Positions 32,007 to 40,372 of a stretch of DNA of 64,000 nucleotides are shown here, one piece after another (within the stretch, counting starts at the first letter, position 1; every line of letters begins with the position of its first letter). A program made the position numbers and the translations under genes. Source of the DNA: a virus; IMG/VR virus record IMGVR_UViG_3300022821_000012, positions 36,211 to 100,210 of that record; one strand, written 5' to 3'. A model generated the notes under the pieces. That model had not been told where the DNA came from. It did not search any database and saw only the letters and a list, made by a program, of their open reading frames with translations.

Positions 32007-32444
32007 TTATCCTTTGTATTCAATCTTAATGGTACGTGGTTGTAGTTCTTCGGGAACCTCACGAACCAACTTAATCGTTAACATACCATTTTCTACAACT
32101 GCGCCAGCCACTTGAACGTGTTCAGCCAGTCTAAAGATGCGTTCAAACTTACGGTTTGAAATACCTTTGTGTAGATAGTTACGTTGTTCATCCGATTCTG
32201 ATTCATTCTGAAGGACACCACGGATAATAAGTTCACCATTGTGTTCTTCAAGCGTTACCTCATCTTTCCCGAAACCAGCTACTGCGACTTCAACCGTGTA
32301 GGCATTTTCGTTTTCGCTGATTACGTTATATGGCGGATAACCCGCCGTTGATTGAACAGTTCCCGATGCACGTTCCAGTTCATTAAAAATACTGTCGAAT
32401 CCAAGAAAGTTAGGTAAGTTTCTGCGTGATAGTGTAGTTTTCAT
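32007..32444 (-). CDS. Small heat-shock protein, Hsp20 family
   Basis: 145 aa from 32444 (MKTTLSRRNLPNFLG), with AGGAG upstream. The alpha-crystallin domain runs from PPYNVISENENAYTVEVAVA to NGMLTIKLVREVP. It holds unfolding proteins in a refoldable state. Hsp20 is common in T4-like marine phages, where it may aid assembly. Confidence 0.9.
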   Translation of the reverse strand: MKTTLSRRNLPNFLGFDSIFNELERASGTVQSTAGYPPYNVISENENAYTVEVAVAGFGKDEVTLEEHNGELIIRGVLQNESESDEQRNYLHKGISNRKFERIFRLAEHVQVAGAVVENGMLTIKLVREVPEELQPRTIKIEYKG

Positions 32445-32618
32445 TTTGCTATACTCCTTTGTTATAAGCAAGTAATGTGTGTAAGCCCAAACCATTTGGC
32501 ACCTACTAAAATGGAACTTGATTTGCTACGCTGGCACAATGTTCCAAAGCCTCGATTGCAACGCCCGTAATGGCACGTTGTCATCATTATTTATCTTAGC
32601 CAGTTGTGAACACAATAT

Positions 32619-32681
32619 TCAATTACCAAATATTAACCAATGAACACAATATCCGACTAGAAATCCGATTACGAATGTCAT
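32619..32681 (-). CDS. 20-aa membrane peptide
   Basis: MTFVIGFLVGYCVHWLIFGN. Its ATG overlaps the stop of the zinc-ribbon gene. One helix only; may be real because of the tight coupling. Confidence 0.35.
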   Translation of the reverse strand: MTFVIGFLVGYCVHWLIFGN

Positions 32682-32794
32682 TTGTAACTCTCCCATTTAA
32701 CATATATATGGTCACACACAGGACATCCAGTTGGTCCCGCTGGACCAGTATATTGATGATTGCATTGCAAACATCTATATTGTTCGATTAGCAT
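32678..32794 (-). CDS. 38-aa rubredoxin-like zinc ribbon
   Basis: CLQC and CPVC knuckles 20 residues apart (CLQCNHQYTGPAGPTGCPVC) in a 38-aa peptide, like a bare rubredoxin-type ribbon. Confidence 0.55.
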   Translation of the reverse strand: MLIEQYRCLQCNHQYTGPAGPTGCPVCDHIYVKWESYK

Positions 32795-33039
32795 TTTTCC
32801 AAGTTTGTATCGGCTACCGTGCCATCAGCACTCTTCTGCTTAAAGAATACACGATTGCCTACATAACGTGGATGAACACCAAGTGGTCCAAACTGATAGA
32901 CACCTTCGGTAGATGGCGTATCAACCTTATGACAACCAATATATTCATACTCTGTCGTTCCGCCTACGTTAGTAAACGGAAAGTTATTAGCACAACCCGA
33001 AAGGGCTACTAATGCCACTACTGCGATTAATGTTTTCAT
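32788..33039 (-). CDS. Small lipoprotein, 83 aa
   Basis: From 33039: MKTLIAVVALVALSGC with lipobox LSGC. The ATG overlaps the stop of the bS21 gene as TGATG. Function unknown. Confidence 0.7.
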   Translation of the reverse strand: MKTLIAVVALVALSGCANNFPFTNVGGTTEYEYIGCHKVDTPSTEGVYQFGPLGVHPRYVGNRVFFKQKSADGTVADTNLEKC

Positions 33040-33290
33040 CACCAGCCTCTTTCCAATGTTGCTTCTTGTGCAGCTTTCTGACAACGGCGAATGGCTGCTG
33101 CCTTTCTACGACGACGCTTATCTGTTGGCTTTTCGTAAAACTGTGCTTCACGATAATCTTGAATGATATTCTCATTCTGTACCATCTTCTTGAACTTGCG
33201 CATCGCATTTGTAATAGCACGACCACGCTGTTCTTCCGTATCGCCGTGACGACTACGAACGTCGATTCTTGTTCCTTTAAACTCTCTCAT
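33039..33290 (-). CDS. rpsU: Ribosomal protein bS21 homologue
   Basis: 83 aa. AITNAMRKFKKMVQNENI, then EAQFYEKPTDKRRRRKAAAI, is the bS21 pattern (helix, xxFYEKP, basic helix). bS21 sits near the mRNA exit of the 30S subunit. Phage copies can replace the host protein and may favour phage mRNA. It lies directly between clpX and a lipoprotein gene. Confidence 0.85.
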   Translation of the reverse strand: MREFKGTRIDVRSRHGDTEEQRGRAITNAMRKFKKMVQNENIIQDYREAQFYEKPTDKRRRRKAAAIRRCQKAAQEATLERGW

Positions 33291-33305
33291 TTTTTTCCTA
33301 TCCGG

Positions 33306-34562
33306 TTATTCGTTTGCTTCTTTATCAGCATAAACAAACTTTACTCTATCATTATACATGATTGTGTCATCAGTTACAATAAGTTTTTTCACACCTTCTT
33401 CAGCATATGTATATAGATTATACTGATGATGTAATAGAACATCTTCGATAATCTTCTTCAAGCCACGTGCACCCGTATCCAATGTAACCGCCTTTTCAGC
33501 AATAGCCATTAATGCGGATTCAGTGAACTCAAGCGACACACCTTGTAAATCAAAGTAATATTGATACTGCTCAACAATACTGTTCTTTGTATCGGTCATA
33601 ATATGAACAAGTTGCTCACTTGTTAAACGCTGGACATTTGTGAATACAGGAAATCTACCTGTGAACTCAGGGATAAGCCCAAAGTCTACAAAATCGTGTG
33701 GCTCAACTTGGTCCAATAGATGCGTATTATCTTCATCCATCTTGTTTACTGACGCACCAAAGCCGATTGATGTAGGCTTCTGACGTTTAGCAATAAGTTT
33801 ATCCAAGCCAACAAATGCTCCACTAACAATGAATAAAATGTTATGTGTATCCACGCTCACCATATCCTGACCGGGATGCTTGCGTCCACCTTGCGGGGCA
33901 ATGCGACACTCAGTGCCTTCTACAAGCTTCAATAATGCTTGCTGAACGCCTTCTCCACTAACATCACGTGTAATACTGGCATTTTCACCTTTACGTGCAA
34001 TCTTATCAATCTCATCGATAAAGATAATACCATTCTGTGCCTTTTCTATGTCACCACCAGCAACATGTAACAATCGTGACACGATACTTTCTACATCATC
34101 ACCGACATAACCCGCCTCGGTTAAGGTTGTCGCATCGGTGATAACGAATGGAACTTCAAGATACTCTGCAATAGCACGTGCCAGCATCGTCTTACCATTG
34201 CCAGTCGGACCTGCAATCATAATGTTTGATTTTTCGATTTTCAAGTCTTTTGGTGGGTGATTGATACGTTTAAAATGATTGGCTACGGCTACACTTAATG
34301 CGATTTTAGCATTGTCTTGTGACACTACGTATTGGTCAAGGTGTGCTTTAATCATGATGGGATTAAGATGATCCTTGCTGATAAGAGATTTCTTTATCTT
34401 AGCATAACGATCATCTTCTAATATGTCGTGACAAAGATCAACACATTCGTTACAAATGCTTGTTTCATTACCGACAATGAGTTTATCTACTTCATTTCGA
34501 TTCTTGCCGCAGAAATCACATTCTAAGTTTTTAGTCTTATCACTGTCTTTGTCTTTGCTCAT
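33306..34562 (-). CDS. clpX: ATP-dependent unfoldase ClpX
   Basis: 418 aa, full length. The N-terminal zinc domain has CDFCGK and CNECVDLC. The AAA+ core has Walker A GPTGNGKT, pore loop GYVG, Walker B IIFIDEID, and sensor-2 GARGLKKI. The RKH loop that grips ssrA tags is kept (GGRKHPG) and so is the IGF loop that docks ClpP (SIGFGAS). It can therefore recognise tmRNA-tagged proteins and work with host ClpP; no phage clpP is in the window. Confidence 0.95.
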   Translation of the reverse strand: MSKDKDSDKTKNLECDFCGKNRNEVDKLIVGNETSICNECVDLCHDILEDDRYAKIKKSLISKDHLNPIMIKAHLDQYVVSQDNAKIALSVAVANHFKRINHPPKDLKIEKSNIMIAGPTGNGKTMLARAIAEYLEVPFVITDATTLTEAGYVGDDVESIVSRLLHVAGGDIEKAQNGIIFIDEIDKIARKGENASITRDVSGEGVQQALLKLVEGTECRIAPQGGRKHPGQDMVSVDTHNILFIVSGAFVGLDKLIAKRQKPTSIGFGASVNKMDEDNTHLLDQVEPHDFVDFGLIPEFTGRFPVFTNVQRLTSEQLVHIMTDTKNSIVEQYQYYFDLQGVSLEFTESALMAIAEKAVTLDTGARGLKKIIEDVLLHHQYNLYTYAEEGVKKLIVTDDTIMYNDRVKFVYADKEANE

Positions 34563-34923
34563 TTACAAACCTCATTATATAATCTAGGGGATCGGTTAAC
34601 TCGTTGGTGTTCAATGACGTAATATCATTATCACTATTATAGTACGAAACGTTCTTATGATTCAATATAAATCCTTTGATTAGGGTATGATTTTCTAAAT
34701 TAACTATCACACGGTCGCATTGCCTTGCGGTATTTAGTAACCATTCCCTATCGGATTTACCATTATAACATAAATGAAGGCTCATTACAAGATTAGCTTC
34801 CATTATAAGTTCGATTATAAGTTTAATATCAGCGCCCGATACATCGAATAGCATCAGACTAGGCTGGTCGCCGTAAAAATAGTTAGGTGAAGTTACAATC
34901 GTAATATTATCTTCCAAGAACAT
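34540..34923 (-). CDS. Hypothetical protein, 127 aa
   Basis: An alpha/beta protein (MFLEDNITIVTSPNYFYGDQ, LMLFDVSGADIKLIIELIME). It overlaps clpX by 23 bases and the coiled-coil gene by 17, so the three are coupled. Confidence 0.65.
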   Translation of the reverse strand: MFLEDNITIVTSPNYFYGDQPSLMLFDVSGADIKLIIELIMEANLVMSLHLCYNGKSDREWLLNTARQCDRVIVNLENHTLIKGFILNHKNVSYYNSDNDITSLNTNELTDPLDYIMRFVNEQRQRQ

Positions 34924-36466
34924 CCTCTTTACTCAATAAGCTCTGAATCTCAGATTGTTCCTTATGACTTAAATCGTCAAGTGCGACTTTGCCATCACCA
35001 AGTTCACTGATAAGGTGCTGTAGATACTTTTCATCATACAAAACACTTTCGTCTTTGATAACTTCCAACCAACGTGAACCATCATAACGATATAGTTTAC
35101 TTGGCATTTCATCAACACGTAAAAATGTCTGGTCTAATGTTGGGGATGCTGGAAACTCGGTGCCGAATGACGGTGTGTTTTTAGCTACGCTGTCAGGACG
35201 GGCAAGCATACCGGGGATTTTTTCAACAAGATTATACTTCTTGTTTAGGTTAAGCACAGCACCATCACGTGCATCAATCTCTTTACGAAGCGTATTATTT
35301 TCTTGCTGAATCATATTAAGTTGATTGCGGATTTCTCCTAACGCTTGTTGTAGTTCTGTCGTAACTTGTTCTTTCGTTAGCAAACTGGAACGCAGGGTAT
35401 CAAGCTCTTGTTCCATAGAATGCTTTAAACTAGTTAAACCATTGATATCAGCATTCATTTCTTCAATCTTTGCTGTATCTTCAATCTCAATAATCTTTTC
35501 AACCTCGGTTGGTTTCTCGTCAATGATGCGTCCCAATTCTTCTAGGACTGCCATATATTCTTTAAGTTCCATTTCTTTTTCCTCCAATTCATTATAAACA
35601 TCAACAAGTGCGGTTTCAAGTTCCGTTACATCGCCAACAAGTTTATATTCAATTTCCTTTATTTCTTTTATTTCTTCATCATTAAATGCATCACGTTCTT
35701 TACGGTGGCGCATAAATGCCCAATCCGCCGCCATAACAAGCCAAATAGCCAATGGGTCAAATGCCAGCATAAACATAACAATAACAATACGAACAGCCTT
35801 GCCCTTACCATCAGGATCAGTAACCAAGTCATAGCCAAACAACTCAGCTACGTATTTGATAGGTCCAAGCTTGGCTTCAATACTACTTACCTCTGATTGC
35901 AATGGTAATCTTTTTTCTTGTAGGGTATTAATGCGTTCGTATGCTTCATCGACGCTTGTTTGAATCACTTTACGTTCTGGCTGTTGCTTTTCAAGTGTGG
36001 CATCTGCGCCATCTGCTCCACGTATGCGGTCATACTTAATAAGCGCATCGACAATGCCTTGTAATCGCAATAAACGTTCCTCTTGGCGTGAAATGGTATC
36101 CTTCTCACGATTGATTTGTTGGTCAATTCGTTCAATCTGTAACCCACCTATTTCAGCTGGTGCTTCTTGTTCTAGGTGACCTTTTGATAAGAAACCAAAG
36201 ATACCCATACTGGTAATAACCATAAGAATAACGACCATTATCGTAAGGGGGTATTTTAACTGACCGGGCAAATCATCCCAGAATCGGTGTAGAAAGAAGG
36301 TTGCGCTTACTTTACCAAACTCAAGAACTGTTGCCATAATAATAACAGGCACAAGCGCAGCCGCAAATAGTGCCGCCAATCCGGTGATACTAAAATAGGC
36401 GGCACAACCCGCAATCAATAAGGACATTGCAAGGGACATCCAACCCATAACTAGTGTACTACGCAT
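34907..36466 (-). CDS. Coiled-coil membrane protein, 519 aa
   Basis: Three N-terminal membrane helices (about residues 5-30, 34-53, 71-93), a coiled coil (100-200), another helix near 228-248 (IVIVMFMLAFDPLAIWLVMA), and a second long coiled coil (270-400) before a folded C-terminus. A related layout occurs in marine T4-like phages. It may span the inner membrane during assembly or lysis. Confidence 0.65.
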   Translation of the reverse strand: MRSTLVMGWMSLAMSLLIAGCAAYFSITGLAALFAAALVPVIIMATVLEFGKVSATFFLHRFWDDLPGQLKYPLTIMVVILMVITSMGIFGFLSKGHLEQEAPAEIGGLQIERIDQQINREKDTISRQEERLLRLQGIVDALIKYDRIRGADGADATLEKQQPERKVIQTSVDEAYERINTLQEKRLPLQSEVSSIEAKLGPIKYVAELFGYDLVTDPDGKGKAVRIVIVMFMLAFDPLAIWLVMAADWAFMRHRKERDAFNDEEIKEIKEIEYKLVGDVTELETALVDVYNELEEKEMELKEYMAVLEELGRIIDEKPTEVEKIIEIEDTAKIEEMNADINGLTSLKHSMEQELDTLRSSLLTKEQVTTELQQALGEIRNQLNMIQQENNTLRKEIDARDGAVLNLNKKYNLVEKIPGMLARPDSVAKNTPSFGTEFPASPTLDQTFLRVDEMPSKLYRYDGSRWLEVIKDESVLYDEKYLQHLISELGDGKVALDDLSHKEQSEIQSLLSKEDVLGR

Positions 36467-36470
36467 ATGA

Positions 36471-36478
36471 TATTTATC
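36471..36478 (-). promoter_or_regulatory. Late motif GATAAATA 4 bases before an ATG
   Basis: Predicted start at the ATG of the 519-aa gene; no ribosome site, so a leaderless late mRNA is possible. Confidence 0.5.
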
Positions 36479-36501
36479 GTTTTACACTTGATATGGTTTT
36501 A

Positions 36502-36843
36502 TTAATCATCATCGCCATTCCATTCCCAATAGTTTTCAAATGGTATTGTGCCGGGTGGCTTCTTGCTTGGGAATGTTTTCACCGTTTCTTCCCATGCAGC
36601 TAACTGATATTCAATATATTCCTCTACACTAGATATTATATTATTTTTATCGTTGGTTAACACAGTTTCTGTTGGATGCAATACGCATCGGTGTGGCGCT
36701 GTGCAGGATTCAGATATCACGCATCCATAATAACCCGTGCTTATGCCATTCTCGGCAAGTGGCGGGACGGCACAGTTCACACAATGCCTATCCAAATCAT
36801 GTGGCATTCGCAACGCATTCCAAAAATTATCTTTTTCACTCAA
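36502..36843 (-). CDS. FW-family protein, long form
   Basis: 113 aa, the longest with a single tag: MSEKDNFWNALRMP, CVNC, CVISESC, a helical insert, and YWEWNGDDD. Confidence 0.7.
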   Translation of the reverse strand: MSEKDNFWNALRMPHDLDRHCVNCAVPPLAENGISTGYYGCVISESCTAPHRCVLHPTETVLTNDKNNIISSVEEYIEYQLAAWEETVKTFPSKKPPGTIPFENYWEWNGDDD

Positions 36844-37087
36844 AGGTATTTGCCATTTTTTTAAGGGATTTTATAAAGGCGTCAGCAGCTTCACTATCAA
36901 TGTGAACGATGTAATGAAACTTACCGGGCATAATCTTATTACCATCAACAAGCGGCCCAGAACGAACTACCCTTGCGATTTTGTCGTCCATAATGATATC
37001 CGAAATCATATCATGAATGATTTCTTTTTCATCACGGTCACACACAAAGTCAATGATACGAACCGAATAGTGTTCACGGATTTTCAT
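36836..37087 (-). CDS. Hypothetical protein, 83 aa
   Basis: MKIREHYSVRIIDFVCDRDE, an alpha/beta protein with GKFHYIVHIDSEAADAFI. Coupled at both ends. Confidence 0.65.
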   Translation of the reverse strand: MKIREHYSVRIIDFVCDRDEKEIIHDMISDIIMDDKIARVVRSGPLVDGNKIMPGKFHYIVHIDSEAADAFIKSLKKMANTFE

Positions 37088-37296
37088 TAATACTCCAGAC
37101 CTAACTCGCCCTCAGTCCATCTCGTTGGTTGGTTAACCCTTTTCAAGTCTTGAATGATACGATTCAACATCTCTTTTTCAGAGTATGCGGCAGCTAGTTC
37201 TTCTGCATCTTCGTCATCATATAAAGTCTTGATATAGTTTTTATTATCAACCAACTCTTTTTCGTATAACTCAATTAGTTTTTCAATCGTCATCAT
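37087..37296 (-). CDS. Hypothetical protein, 69 aa
   Basis: A coiled helical protein (MTIEKLIELYEKELVDNKNY). Coupled to the next gene. Confidence 0.6.
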   Translation of the reverse strand: MMTIEKLIELYEKELVDNKNYIKTLYDDEDAEELAAAYSEKEMLNRIIQDLKRVNQPTRWTEGELGLEY

Positions 37297-37305
37297 TTCT
37301 ATCTC

Positions 37306-37782
37306 CTACCAGACAATTTTGCCATCGTTTTCTTCAATGAAATCATCAAGCGCACGAATAGCTGCGCCATCTAATCCTAATATTTCATCACCTAATGCGA
37401 CTACTAAAGTATTTGGCCACATTTGTGGACGGTTGCGTTCAACACGCTTCAATGCTTCTTTGGGCGTAAACCCTGCTTGAATGTGAAACAGCATAGCCAT
37501 CGCAGTAGAACGACAAATCCCACCATGACAATGAACCAATACATTATCACCATCTTCAAACTTTAAACCAAAATCCAATGCGGCGGCAACGTCATTTAAA
37601 ACAGGTGCATTGCTGTCATTAGCATCTTCGTGATCTTCAAAGAAACCGACATGATGCCGACAATCAAACTCAGGGACACTATGTCCGGGATCAACTAAAG
37701 ATACAGCATGATTCGCCCAGTCCTCTGCTTCGGACTTAGCGAATAGTTTTGAAGTAACTTTAATTGATAATAGCTTTTTCAT
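37306..37782 (-). CDS. Dual-specificity/tyrosine phosphatase-like protein
   Basis: 158 aa. VLVHCHGGICRSTAMA is the Cys-x5-Arg phosphate loop with the following Ser; an acidic loop FFEDHEDANDS could give the general acid. Substrate may be a phosphoprotein, phosphosugar or RNA 5' end. Confidence 0.8.
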   Translation of the reverse strand: MKKLLSIKVTSKLFAKSEAEDWANHAVSLVDPGHSVPEFDCRHHVGFFEDHEDANDSNAPVLNDVAAALDFGLKFEDGDNVLVHCHGGICRSTAMAMLFHIQAGFTPKEALKRVERNRPQMWPNTLVVALGDEILGLDGAAIRALDDFIEENDGKIVW

Positions 37783-37940
37783 AAATTCCGTTCACTTACC
37801 TTCACAAACTTCATCAGTTTAGTGCCACGACTTGCTGCTTCGAACGCCATGCTACGTTTTGCTTCCGTAATCTTTGCGCCTGTCTCCATGGTCATTTTCT
37901 TACCATCGGAAAAATCTGCATTATATGTGTAAAACTTCAT
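37779..37940 (-). CDS. Hypothetical protein, 53 aa
   Basis: From 37940: MKFYTYNADFSDGKKMTMET. AGGCGAGATGAC lies upstream. Coupled to the phosphatase. Confidence 0.6.
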   Translation of the reverse strand: MKFYTYNADFSDGKKMTMETGAKITEAKRSMAFEAASRGTKLMKFVKVSERNL

Positions 37941-37969
37941 GTCATCTCGCCTTTCATTGATTATGATTA

Positions 37970-37998
37970 TATATAACACACATATAGTATTCAGTCAA
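37970..37998 (-). promoter_or_regulatory. sigma70-type promoter (TTGACT-17-TATATA)
   Basis: -35 at 37998-37993, -10 at 37975-37970, 30 bases before the 53-aa gene. Confidence 0.55.
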
Positions 37999-38179
37999 CT
38001 AGTAATGTTCTATATTTTCGCAGAATGCGGATATGTGTCTCATGATCTGCAAAAAATCCGTGTCCGACTGTGGTTAATTCCCGTTCCATCGCCAACATTG
38101 CGTATCTTAGAGCAGTAAGCTCTTGCTCTGTTGTCTTACAGGATTTGCGGATTTGACACGCTCGAATAAAAAGGGTCAT
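37991..38179 (-). CDS. Hypothetical helical protein, 62 aa
   Basis: MTLFIRACQIRKSCKTTEQE, with ELTALRYAMLAMERELTTV after it. Coupled to the upstream 73-aa gene. Confidence 0.55.
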   Translation of the reverse strand: MTLFIRACQIRKSCKTTEQELTALRYAMLAMERELTTVGHGFFADHETHIRILRKYRTLLVD

Positions 38180-38397
38180 CGTACTTTCACCGTAAAGGGA
38201 AAGGATGATTCAAGGTGACGAATCAACTCGGCTTTTGGCATAGGCTCTGAAAAGAATGGAACGCCATCGTTAATAAATGCTTTCCAGCCCAGCTTGCCGA
38301 ACTCAACAATCGTGATAGCGGCATTGGCACAGTTTGTGCTAACTTCACGTGGCTGTGACCAGTTGAATGATGTGTCAGGTGCAAATGTCATACCCAT
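38176..38397 (-). CDS. Hypothetical protein, 73 aa
   Basis: MGMTFAPDTSFNWSQPREVS with a C-terminal helix and strand. First behind the promoter at 38429-38456. Confidence 0.6.
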   Translation of the reverse strand: MGMTFAPDTSFNWSQPREVSTNCANAAITIVEFGKLGWKAFINDGVPFFSEPMPKAELIRHLESSFPFTVKVR

Positions 38398-38428
38398 AAT
38401 ATCTCTCCTTGATTAATCTGATACATAC

Positions 38429-38456
38429 ACAATACCACATCCAACGTAGATGTCAA
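38429..38456 (-). promoter_or_regulatory. sigma70-type promoter (TTGACA-16-TATTGT)
   Basis: -35 at 38456-38451 exact, -10 at 38434-38429 weaker. Confidence 0.5.
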
Positions 38457-38458
38457 GT

Positions 38459-38614
38459 CTAAAATTTACAACAAGATAATAGTTTCATTTCATTCATCGC
38501 GGATCGCATATCATCAACCGCACGTTTCTTTGAACCATGATGCCGTGATTGTGCCATCGGTGTCGAATCATTGCGACCTTCACCAAAGTTCTGAATACGC
38601 ACACCGCTACTCAC
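38459..38614 (-). CDS. 51-aa basic peptide
   Basis: GTG start at 38614 overlapping the upstream TGA; reads SSGVRIQNFGEGRNDSTPMA and a basic helix (RHHGSKKRAVDDMRSAMNEM). Confidence 0.5.
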   Translation of the reverse strand: MSSGVRIQNFGEGRNDSTPMAQSRHHGSKKRAVDDMRSAMNEMKLLSCCKF

Positions 38615-38766
38615 TTAATATCAATGCGCCACGTCCAATACGTCTTGCGTGATGTGCCTTCCATCGTTTCAGTATGACCTTTCCACTTGGCTACATACCC
38701 ACGGATATATCCGCCTCTCGGTGTTGGCGTATCATGTATTTTGATTTCGTTACTATTCGACCACAT
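38611..38766 (-). CDS. 51-aa peptide
   Basis: MWSNSNEIKIHDTPTPRGGY and a beta-like end with KTYWTWRIDIK. AAAGGATAT lies upstream of the ATG. Unknown function. Confidence 0.5.
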   Translation of the reverse strand: MWSNSNEIKIHDTPTPRGGYIRGYVAKWKGHTETMEGTSRKTYWTWRIDIK

Positions 38767-38779
38767 TTGTTATATCCTT

Positions 38780-39043
38780 TCAGTCACTTTTCATTCTCCA
38801 CCAAAATCGTTCTTTTGGATCGGTTATAACATCTTCCATAGTAACTTCATGTCCATGAAGATACCAAAACTTGTTGCCATTTGGATATTCAACAGCAGGT
38901 CCATCTTCTCTGTGAAGTTTATCATCAAGATACCAAAACTTGTTGCCATTTGGATATTCAACAGCAGGTCCATCTTCTCTGTGAAGTTTATCATCCATCC
39001 ACCAAAACTTGTTACCAAATATATCTGCGTCGAGTTCACTCAT
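38780..39043 (-). CDS. DGPA-repeat (MORN_2/YwqK-like) protein
   Basis: 87 aa with two and a half units of the 24-residue repeat (NKFWYLDDKLHREDGPAVEY) and the shared C-terminal cap HGHEVTMEDVITDPKERFWW. The two repeats are nearly identical in DNA. Confidence 0.75.
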   Translation of the reverse strand: MSELDADIFGNKFWWMDDKLHREDGPAVEYPNGNKFWYLDDKLHREDGPAVEYPNGNKFWYLHGHEVTMEDVITDPKERFWWRMKSD

Positions 39044-39720
39044 TATGCATACTCGAAATAACGTGCAGCATACCCTAACAACCGCTGCAATGGTTTTGCA
39101 TTTGGTGGGAAAATCGCACGATGCTTATCATACGTTGGTAAATCATTACGAAAACTCTCTGGATTACGTAACGCTTCCTGTGGATTATCTAAACGCTGTA
39201 ACTCACGATATATATCGTGTCCGTGCGCCATCAACTCCTGTGGATCACGAAAATACATACGCTTCATATCATTTTGATTACCAGTTTCGGCTGCTTTCAA
39301 AACACCCTTCATATAACCGCTCGGAATGCTGTTATACTTATTAACACCCATGCGATCCCGCTGGCGCATATGAATGTCTTCGTGTTCAAGCGTCTTTAAG
39401 ACAACATCTTTAAAAGTTGCTGGACCCCAATAACCGTTAATTGACGATGGGTCTAGCATAATCGTTATCTCTCCATCACCATCAACAACAGCATTCTGGA
39501 TATACCAATCAACCGCAGTTACACACGTCGCTGAACCAACGTCTACGTAGATATGATCCATATCATACACTTCAAACATACTGTTCATAATATCAGCAAG
39601 TTCAGTCGGGTCATCAACATTGTTATTGTCAGACAAAAAAGCAACATACTGTTCGTTTACCGAATCAAGTAATAATGAAAGTTCCGTAATAAAGTTTGCG
39701 TCGGGGTGTAAATTTGCCAT
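39043..39720 (-). CDS. HEDIH zinc-metalloprotease-like protein
   Basis: 225 aa. LKTLEHEDIHMRQRDRMG carries the HExxH zinc motif, and DPQELMAHGHDI lies about 60 residues later with a possible third ligand, as in small zincins. A late-phage maturation protease is one possibility. Confidence 0.65.
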   Translation of the reverse strand: MANLHPDANFITELSLLLDSVNEQYVAFLSDNNNVDDPTELADIMNSMFEVYDMDHIYVDVGSATCVTAVDWYIQNAVVDGDGEITIMLDPSSINGYWGPATFKDVVLKTLEHEDIHMRQRDRMGVNKYNSIPSGYMKGVLKAAETGNQNDMKRMYFRDPQELMAHGHDIYRELQRLDNPQEALRNPESFRNDLPTYDKHRAIFPPNAKPLQRLLGYAARYFEYA

Positions 39721-39726
39721 ACTTGT

Positions 39727-39754
39727 AGTATAGCTATTTTTGAAATTATGTCAA
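39727..39754 (-). promoter_or_regulatory. sigma70-type promoter (TTGACA-16-TATACT)
   Basis: -35 at 39754-39749, -10 at 39732-39727, directly before the zincin gene. Confidence 0.65.
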
Positions 39755-40372
39755 GCGGTTTTTCATAATATTATGGATTTGTCCGTCATATACACCATAC
39801 ATATCTGTTACCATCACCGTCTGTGCAGCATTATCCGCCTTCGCAAACATGCTACGGAATTCACTGGCAGAACGCATCAACTGTCCATTTACAGTAAAAT
39901 CAATCGTAGGCACAACACGTATGTATCCCTGATTATTAAAAGTATCAAGCGTATCATCATTTACCCAAGGCTGGAAATAACTAGGCTTACCAGACTTAGT
40001 GGGTTTAAATTGAAAACGTGGATCAGATGCCATATCCTTCTCACCGATGAAAAATACAACAGAATCATATTGCGGATTAAAGTTCTGTAATATTTCAATA
40101 GGCATATAAGGCTGACGACATACCGCAATCTTATCAATAGGAATACCAGAACGCATCATCATTATTCGCTTGTGTTCCGATGTAAATGGCGATTTTATAT
40201 CTAAACTACCAGACGTAGCAATATAACATTCACCGTATTTCTCTTTCGCAATATTATATACTGCTGCGTGTCCCAAATGAAATGGCTGAAAACGTCCCGG
40301 ATAAATCGCAACAATACGCTTCGGCTTATCAACCGAACTCATTAGTTTGCGTAAATGCGAAACGTCACTCAC
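39746..40372 (-). CDS. Cytidylyltransferase-like (NMNAT-type) protein
   Basis: 208 aa. YPGRFQPFHLGHAAVYNIAK contains the HxGH-type nucleotidyl-transfer motif; TSEHKRIMMMRSGIP matches the second helix. Usually found beside the ligase-like gene in marine T4-like phages. It could make NAD or another dinucleotide. Confidence 0.8.
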   Translation of the reverse strand: MSDVSHLRKLMSSVDKPKRIVAIYPGRFQPFHLGHAAVYNIAKEKYGECYIATSGSLDIKSPFTSEHKRIMMMRSGIPIDKIAVCRQPYMPIEILQNFNPQYDSVVFFIGEKDMASDPRFQFKPTKSGKPSYFQPWVNDDTLDTFNNQGYIRVVPTIDFTVNGQLMRSASEFRSMFAKADNAAQTVMVTDMYGVYDGQIHNIMKNRLT

